The notes beneath the pieces were generated by a model, which saw only the letters and a list, made by a program, of their open reading frames with translations, ran no database searches and was not told where the DNA came from. Source: JADJEK01 sp052034255 (GTDB lineage Bacteria > Planctomycetota > B15-G4 > JADJEK01). From it: a stretch of DNA of 6,574 nucleotides. Of the stretch, positions 1 to 3,925 are shown in pieces; the stretch's first letter is position 1; every line of letters begins with the position of its first letter. Made by a program: the position numbers and the translations under genes. The DNA is taken from positions 1 to 6,574 of the forward strand of contig JBPOIU010000239.1 in assembly GCA_052034255.1 (NCBI GenBank), given 5' to 3'.

Positions 1-318
1 CGTGATGCGGATGAACTGGTTCACGCCGGCCGCCGTCGGCGGGATCGTCGGCAGTTGCTGGTTCACCTTGAAAGTGTCCGACGCCGTGTCGAACCGGAAC
101 ATGTCGTTCAGTTGTTCCTCGGTGCGCGTGAACGACTGCCCGAGGTTGAACGGCTGCAACGGATCCACCGCGCGGCTCGCGTCGATCTGGATGACCGGGT
201 CGTTGAACCCGCCGCCGGGCTTGTTGGCGAAGCCGTTGCCGCCCGCGGATGCCACGGAAGCGACGACGAGCGATGCGAGGGAAGACGAAACGACGACGCG
301 GAGGTGCCGTGTGCCCAT
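1..318 (-). CDS. Secreted protein of unknown function (partial, C-terminus outside window)
   Basis: The first 106 residues of a leftward gene are visible; the reading frame is still open at base 1. The start is the ATG at 318-316, preceded by a strong ribosome binding site (AAGAGGAG at 331-324, five bases from the ATG). The N-terminus is a classical Sec signal peptide: basic residues at 4-7 (RHLR), a hydrophobic core at about 8-22, and an A-S-A cleavage motif at 23-25. The mature protein would start with a Gly/Asn-rich stretch (about 26-38), followed by a polar region without cysteines. The product is therefore expected to be exported to the periplasm, outer surface or medium. I recognise no domain in the visible part, and most of the protein may lie outside. 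It is transcribed divergently from the Crp/Fnr-type regulator, so the two may share control elements in the 304-base gap. Codon use resembles the neighbours, which supports a real gene. The export call is firm; function cannot be given. Confidence 0.8.
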   Translation of the reverse strand, partial: MGTRHLRVVVSSSLASLVVASVASAGGNGFANKPGGGFNDPVIQIDASRAVDPLQPFNLGQSFTRTEEQLNDMFRFDTASDTFKVNQQLPTIPPTAAGVNQFIRIT

Positions 319-420
319 CGGCGCTCCTCTTTCGAGAGAGTTGAGTTGTTCAGGCCCGATCCTCGGTGCGTCGCGTCGGCCGATGTTCCGGGGAGAGACG
401 GCTTGTCGGAACGCTCAAGG

Positions 421-467
421 GGGTCGTCTTGCACCACGCCGGGACGCGCTGCAGAAGGGGACGACCC
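421..467. other. Inverted repeat, possible hairpin in the leader of the secreted-protein gene
   Basis: GGGTCGTC at 421-428 is perfectly complementary to GACGACCC at 460-467, an 8-bp stem around a 31-base GC-rich interior. It lies about 100-150 bases upstream of the leftward ATG at 318, so it could sit in that gene's 5' leader if transcription starts near the AT-rich patch. There is no T-run on either side to make it a convincing terminator. Stems of this length do occur by chance in GC-rich DNA, so this is a low-confidence call. Confidence 0.25.
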
Positions 468-477
468 GGAGGGAGCT

Positions 478-561
478 TATTGCAAGTTCCTTGACGTGGA
501 AACCGGGGAGGGATGGAAAACTGCAAGTCGAAACACGTACCGTTGAAGGAAACTTGCAATG
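478..561. promoter_or_regulatory. Cluster of three TGCAAGT/ACTTGCA palindrome-like sites, putative operators
   Basis: Three 10-bp segments each match 8 of 10 positions of the perfect palindrome ACTTGCAAGT: TATTGCAAGT at 478-487, AACTGCAAGT at 519-528 and ACTTGCAATG at 552-561. Their centres (482.5, 523.5, 556.5) are 41 and 33 bp apart, near four and three helical turns. The outer two also form a longer imperfect inverted repeat: ATTGCAAGTTCCTT (479-492) against AAGGAAACTTGCAAT (546-560), complementary apart from one extra A at 550. The cluster lies in the AT-richer part of the divergent region, 62 bp or more ahead of the regulator start. This is the pattern expected of an operator cluster for a dimeric regulator, but it differs from the FNR-type box ahead of norB. 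The protein that would bind it is unknown. Confidence 0.4.
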
Positions 562-611
562 GGGCTGACGACATCGAAGGCAGGTGAATCCGAACGGTCT
601 GCCTTCCCGCT

Positions 612-615
612 GGAG
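612..615 (+). promoter_or_regulatory. Ribosome binding site fixing the start of the Crp/Fnr-type regulator
   Basis: GGAG at 612-615 lies seven bases ahead of the ATG at 623. The same frame also contains a GTG at 584, but the bases ahead of that GTG give a poorer Shine-Dalgarno (AAGG at about 577-580 with a three-base gap). The 13 extra residues it would add do not look like the start of this family. The ATG is therefore preferred. Confidence 0.6.
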
Positions 616-622
616 ATGCGCG

Positions 623-1306
623 ATGGATAGGGCGGCGATCGAGGGCGTGCTGGCCGAGGTTCCGCACCTGCGTGCGGTGGACGCCGTCGTCCTGCGGCGG
701 TTGTCCGGCGCCGCGCGCATCGTCCGGCTCGAGCGAGGCGGCGCCTTGTTCCGCGAGGGCGACCCGTGTCGGGCGTTCTTCGTCGTGGTCCAAGGCGGGA
801 TCACGCTGTTCCGTCCGCTGCCGGACGGGCGGATTCAGGTGCTGCGGCGGCTGCGGCCGGGCCAGATGTTCGCCGAGGCCGCGCTGCTGACGATGACGAG
901 CTACCCGGTCCACGCCGAAGCGAACGACGCCGGCACCGAGGTCGTCGAGGTCGACGGCAAGGTCTTCCTCGACGCGTTCCGGTCGGATCCGCGCGTCGCG
1001 GCCGCGATGGTCGCGTCGTTGTCGAACTGGCTGCTCCAGCTCGTCGACCGCATCGACGAGCTGTCGATCGCGAACGCCGGCGCACGGCTCGCGCGGCACC
1101 TGCTGCGGCGGCCGGCGAAGTCGACGAAGGCCGGATTCGAGGTGGACCTCGGCCAGACGAAGAAGGAGTTGGCCGAACAGCTCGCGATCGCGCCCGAGAC
1201 GTTCTCGCGGCTGCTGAAGAAGTGGAAGGACGCCGGTTGGGTCGAGAGCGACGGCAATCGCGTGACGATCCTCGACGCCGATGCGCTGGAGCGGGAGGGC
1301 GAGTGA
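623..1306 (+). CDS. Crp/Fnr-family transcriptional regulator, DNR/NNR-like, probable NO-responsive activator of norB
   Basis: The product has 227 residues, the normal length for the Crp/Fnr family. Residues of about 15-118 form the cyclic-nucleotide-binding-type beta-roll (G-x-G-like turns, then FAEAALLTMTSYPVHAEA at 83-100). A long dimerisation helix follows at about 120-158, and a winged helix-turn-helix at about 175-215. The recognition helix reads PETFSRLLKKW (191-201). E192, S195 and R196 have the same spacing as E209, S212 and R213 of E. coli Fnr, which read TTGA-type half-sites. In the ligand pocket E85 matches Glu72 of Crp, but the positions of Arg82 and Ser83 are P95 and V96, so cAMP binding is unlikely. 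There is only one cysteine (C49), so an Fnr-type iron-sulfur cluster is excluded. These traits, plus norB next door with a TTGAC-N4-GTCAA box, point to the DNR/NNR group, known in other bacteria to sense NO through haem. Family is certain; NO sensing is inferred from pattern and context. Confidence 0.9.
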   Translation: MDRAAIEGVLAEVPHLRAVDAVVLRRLSGAARIVRLERGGALFREGDPCRAFFVVVQGGITLFRPLPDGRIQVLRRLRPGQMFAEAALLTMTSYPVHAEANDAGTEVVEVDGKVFLDAFRSDPRVAAAMVASLSNWLLQLVDRIDELSIANAGARLARHLLRRPAKSTKAGFEVDLGQTKKELAEQLAIAPETFSRLLKKWKDAGWVESDGNRVTILDADALEREGE

Positions 1307-1341
1307 CGTCCGGGATGGGTCGGGACACCCGTTTCGGCGGC

Positions 1342-1386
1342 GCCTGACATCCGTCCGCCTGACATCCGTCCGCTTGACATCCGTCA
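1342..1386 (+). repeat. Three tandem 15-bp units ahead of norB
   Basis: Units 1 (1342-1356) and 2 (1357-1371) are identical: GCCTGACATCCGTCC. Unit 3 (1372-1386) differs at two positions, GCTTGACATCCGTCA. The two changes (C to T at unit position 3, C to A at position 15) are the ones that turn the imperfect dyad CTGAC-ATCC-GTCCG into the perfect TTGAC-ATCC-GTCAA. The array sits in the gap between the regulator and norB, directly on the candidate operator. It is not inside any plausible gene. Confidence 0.9.
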
Positions 1387-1388
1387 AG
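1373..1388 (+). promoter_or_regulatory. FNR/DNR-type operator for norB (perfect 16-bp dyad)
   Basis: CTTGACATCCGTCAAG is a perfect dyad: CTTGAC and GTCAAG flank ATCC. Its core TTGAC-N4-GTCAA fits the half-site spacing of the known FNR/ANR/DNR consensus TTGAT-N4-ATCAA, with T/A replaced by C/G at the inner position. It lies 71 bases ahead of the norB ATG. The regulator encoded immediately upstream has the recognition-helix residues (E-x-x-S-R) expected to read such half-sites. This makes autonomous control of norB by its neighbour likely. Binding itself is inferred. Confidence 0.75.
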
Positions 1389-1422
1389 GAGCGTTCCGCC
1401 CGAATGGGCGATGTTGACCACG
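1374..1422 (+). promoter_or_regulatory. Putative class II activator-dependent norB promoter
   Basis: If the FNR-type box, centred at 1380.5, acts at the usual class II position of -41.5, transcription would start near 1422. A weak -10 element, GATGTT (1410-1415, 3 of 6 matches to TATAAT), then falls at exactly -12 to -7. A poor -10 box and no independent -35 box are typical of activator-dependent promoters. The TTGACA at 1374-1379 resembles a -35 box, but nothing resembling a -10 is found 17 bp downstream (1397-1402). The start position is derived from the operator and so is not independent evidence. Confidence 0.35.
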
Positions 1423-1459
1423 GATCGCTCGGCCGTGAGCCGGCGCTCCGGAGGTTCTC

Positions 1460-3784
1460 ATGCTCTCGCGCTCTCGGTGGACCGTCGGTCGGGTCCTGTT
1501 GCTGACGACCATCCTCGGGTTCTCGGTGCTGCTGTTCGGCGGGTACACGATCTACGCCAGCAAGGCGCCGATCCCCGGCACCACCCGCTCCGATGCCGGA
1601 GCCGTGGTCTTCACCGGCTCCGACGTGATGGCCGGGCAGGCGATCTATCAAGAACACGGCCTGATGGACTGGGGCTCCGTGCTCGGGCACGGGACGTACT
1701 TCGGCCCGGACTTCACGGCCGAGATGCTGCATCGACGGGTGCAGCTGCTGCGCGACGAGTTGGCGCGCACTTTTGGGGCGGCCTCGTTCGCGGACCTGAC
1801 CCAGGAGCGCAAGGACTCGACCGCCGCGGCGGTCGAACGTCTGATCAAGACGAATCGATACGACCCCGACACCGATCAACTGACGGTCGGAGACGCCGAC
1901 GTCGCCGCATTCGCGACGCTGCGTGACGAAGTGAAAGAGCGCTTCACGCACGGCGAGGACGCGCGCGGACTGCAGCGCGACGTGCTGTCGAAGAGCGCGT
2001 CGGCGTCGTCGGTCGACGAAGCCGCCCATCGCCTGACCGCGTTCTTCTGGTGGACGTCGTGGCTCGCGGGCGCGACGCGCCACGGCGACGACAAGACGTA
2101 CACGAACAATTGGCCGTTCGATCCGGACGCCGGCAACGTCAGCTCGACGAGCGCGATGCTGTGGAGCGCGGTGTCGGTCGGTCTGCTGCTGCTGTTCCTG
2201 CCGCTGGTGATCCTCGCGTACGCCCGCGGTAAGTATCGAATGGAGGACGCGTACGCGGAGGGCGCGTTCCCGAAGCAGGAGCTGTCGTGGTTGCCCGTGT
2301 ATCCGAGCCAGCGAAAGACGCTGAAGTACTTCGTGACGGCCGGCGCGTTGTTCCTGCTGCAAGCGATGCTCGGCGGCTACCTCGCGCACGGCTACGTCGA
2401 AGGCAACAGCTTCTATGGAATCGACCTGTCGACCGTCCTGCCGTTCAACGTCGCGAAGACCTGGCACCTGCAGCTCGCGGTGTTCTGGATCGCGACCTGC
2501 TGGCTCGGCCTCGGCATCTACGTCGCGCCGCTGATCGGCGGTCGTGAGCCGAAGCACCAAGGCTTGCTCGTCGACGTGCTGTGGGGCGCGCTGGTCGTCG
2601 TCGCGCTCGGCTCGCTGGCCGGCGAGTGGCTCGGCGTGCACGGGATGCTCGGTTCGGCGTGGTGGCTGCTCGGACATTGCGGCTGGGAGATCATCGAGCT
2701 CGGCATGATCTGGAAGGCGTTGCTCGCCGTCGGCTTCGGCCTGTGGTTGTTCATCGTCGTCCGCGCGGTCAAGGACGCACTGAAGGCCGATCACGAGCGC
2801 AAGGAACTCGTGCGGCTGTTCGTGATCAGCGCGGTGTCGATCCCGGCGATGTTCGCGGCGTCGTTCCTGATCACGCCCGGCACGCACCTGACGATGGCCG
2901 ACTACTGGCGCTGGTGGATCATCCACCTGTGGGTCGAGGGCATGTTCGAGGTGTTCACGGTCGTCGTCGCGGCGATCCTGTTCGTCAACATGGGTCTCGT
3001 CACGCGGATCTCCGCCGCGCGTGCGCTGAAGTTCCAGCTCATCATCCTGCTCGGCTCGGGATTGATCGGGACCGGCCATCACTACTACTGGATCGGCGCC
3101 GACGACTTCTGGATCTCGATGGGCAGCGTGTTCAGCGGTCTCGAGGTCATCCCGCTGACGTTGCTCGCGGTCGAGGCCGTCGACCAATGGCGCACCATGA
3201 AGGCGGCCGGCGCGGACTTTCCGTACAAGCTCACGTTCGCGTTCCTGATCGCCGTCGCGTTCTGGAACATGTTCGGCGCGGGCGTGCTCGGGTTCCTGAT
3301 CAACCTCCCGATCGTGAACTACTACGAGCACGGTTCGTTCCTGACCGCGAACCATGGGCACGGCGCATTGATGGGCGTGTTCGGCATGCTGGCGCTGGCG
3401 CTCGCGCTGTACTGCGTGCGCAACGTAGTCACCGAACGCGGCTTCGCGACGAAGCTGTTCCGGCTGTCGTTCTGGGGCCTGAACGTCGGCCTGATGGGCA
3501 TGATCGTGATCACGCTGACGCCGATCGGGATCATGCAGCTCGTCGAGTCGGCGAACCACGGCTTCTGGTCCGCGCGGACGCTCGAGTTCTATCGCGACCC
3601 GACGGTCCACACGCTGCTGTGGCTGCGCATCCTGCCGGACATGGTGTTCATCGGCCTCGGCGTCGTGCCGATGCTGGCCGGCCTCGCGTGGTCGCTGCGC
3701 CATCTGCGCCCGGCGACGCCGATCGAAGAGCCCGTCCGTCGCGAACTCCGCAAGCTCGCGCCTCCGGTCGCCGTGAGGACGTGA
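1460..3784 (+). CDS. norB: Quinol-dependent nitric oxide reductase (qNOR), single subunit
   Basis: The 774-residue product reduces 2 NO to N2O at a haem b3/non-haem iron centre in the cytoplasmic membrane, using quinol. It has the qNOR layout: TM helix at 9-29; a periplasmic cytochrome-c-like domain at about 32-230 without a CxxCH haem motif, so no cytochrome c is used; then about 13 more TM helices. Metal ligands are present by pattern: H336 (WHLQL) and H634 for haem b, H632 (NHGHG) for haem b3, and H489, E493 (HLWVEG), H540 and H541 (GHHYYW) for FeB. The second-shell glutamates E497 and E562 are kept. H310, E314 and F318 have the spacing of the quinol-site residues reported for the Geobacillus enzyme. 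Intact FeB ligands argue against an NO dismutase. ATG at 1460 follows GGAGG (1450-1454) by five bases. No norC or other denitrification gene is in the window, so the role may be NO detoxification or truncated denitrification. Expression is probably under the adjacent Crp/Fnr-type regulator. Confidence 0.96.
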   Translation: MLSRSRWTVGRVLLLTTILGFSVLLFGGYTIYASKAPIPGTTRSDAGAVVFTGSDVMAGQAIYQEHGLMDWGSVLGHGTYFGPDFTAEMLHRRVQLLRDELARTFGAASFADLTQERKDSTAAAVERLIKTNRYDPDTDQLTVGDADVAAFATLRDEVKERFTHGEDARGLQRDVLSKSASASSVDEAAHRLTAFFWWTSWLAGATRHGDDKTYTNNWPFDPDAGNVSSTSAMLWSAVSVGLLLLFLPLVILAYARGKYRMEDAYAEGAFPKQELSWLPVYPSQRKTLKYFVTAGALFLLQAMLGGYLAHGYVEGNSFYGIDLSTVLPFNVAKTWHLQLAVFWIATCWLGLGIYVAPLIGGREPKHQGLLVDVLWGALVVVALGSLAGEWLGVHGMLGSAWWLLGHCGWEIIELGMIWKALLAVGFGLWLFIVVRAVKDALKADHERKELVRLFVISAVSIPAMFAASFLITPGTHLTMADYWRWWIIHLWVEGMFEVFTVVVAAILFVNMGLVTRISAARALKFQLIILLGSGLIGTGHHYYWIGADDFWISMGSVFSGLEVIPLTLLAVEAVDQWRTMKAAGADFPYKLTFAFLIAVAFWNMFGAGVLGFLINLPIVNYYEHGSFLTANHGHGALMGVFGMLALALALYCVRNVVTERGFATKLFRLSFWGLNVGLMGMIVITLTPIGIMQLVESANHGFWSARTLEFYRDPTVHTLLWLRILPDMVFIGLGVVPMLAGLAWSLRHLRPATPIEEPVRRELRKLAPPVAVRT

Positions 3785-3856
3785 ATCGCACCGAGCGATG
3801 CGCGCCCTCGACACGGTGACCGAGGTGCGGTGACGAGAGCATGAGCGAGAGAGCAA

Positions 3857-3901
3857 GCTTCCCCTTCCCCCCGCCTCGTCGTCGGGTCGGGAAGGGGAAG
3901 C
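3857..3901. terminator. Bidirectional terminator hairpin between convergent genes
   Basis: GCTTCCCCTTCCC (3857-3869) and GGGAAGGGGAAGC (3889-3901) form a perfect 13-bp inverted repeat. The stem can be continued by CCCG (3870-3873) pairing with CGGG (3883-3886) after a two-base bulge, leaving a nine-base loop. It lies 73 bases past the norB stop and 25 bases past the stop of the convergent gene, the right place to end both transcripts. Neither side has a proper T-run (CCTTCG follows on the + strand, TTGCTCTC on the - strand). It is therefore either a non-canonical high-GC terminator or a 3'-end stabilising hairpin. Confidence 0.7.
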
Positions 3902-3925
3902 CCTTCGTCCGGAACAGGGGCCGGA

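Larger units (their letters stand above)
319..622. promoter_or_regulatory. Divergent intergenic region between secreted-protein gene and regulator gene
   Basis: This 304-base stretch separates two genes read in opposite directions and should hold both promoters. I see no credible gene in it: the frames crossing it have no ribosome binding site or recognisable protein. The part around 475-560 is visibly richer in A and T than the surrounding DNA and carries repeated TGCAAGT/ACTTGCA elements, listed separately. A TTGACG at 491-496 with a poor match to a -10 box (TGGAAA, 514-519, 17-bp spacing) could be a rightward promoter for the regulator, but the match is weak. The part nearer the secreted-protein gene contains a hairpin-forming sequence (421-467) and a smaller inverted repeat (GTTCCG at 385-390 with CGGAAC at 407-412). 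No FNR-type palindrome like the one ahead of norB is present; only an isolated TTGAC half-site occurs at 491-495. Confidence 0.6.

Noticed and set aside
584..622. Upstream GTG start for the regulator, adding 13 residues
   Set aside because: The ATG at 623 has a better-spaced Shine-Dalgarno, gives the usual family length, and the extra residues look like untranslated leader.
1316..1333. Short hairpin GGGT-CGGGAC-ACCC followed by TTT just after the regulator stop, as a terminator
   Set aside because: The stem is only four to five pairs with a three-base T-run, too weak to call in GC-rich DNA; read-through into norB cannot be excluded.
1397..1410. CGCCC-GAAT-GGGCG palindrome between the FNR-type box and the putative -10
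   Set aside because: A five-pair GC palindrome is common at this base composition, and nothing else marks it as an operator.
1460..3784. Possibility that the reductase is an NO dismutase or a cytochrome-c-type NorB
   Set aside because: The FeB ligands H489, E493, H540 and H541 are all present, unlike known dismutases. The fused N-terminal cytochrome-c-like domain without a haem motif is the qNOR hallmark.
2581..3819. A 412-residue rightward frame inside norB, and a 403-residue rightward frame at 4091-5302
   Set aside because: Both are Arg-rich shadow frames of confirmed genes without start signals or family motifs.
350..3856. A 1168-residue leftward open frame antisense to the regulator and norB
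   Set aside because: It is composed almost entirely of Arg, Asp, Glu, Gln, His and Ala, as expected from reading GC-rich codons on the opposite strand. It has no recognisable domain and no ribosome binding site, and it runs opposite two well-supported genes.
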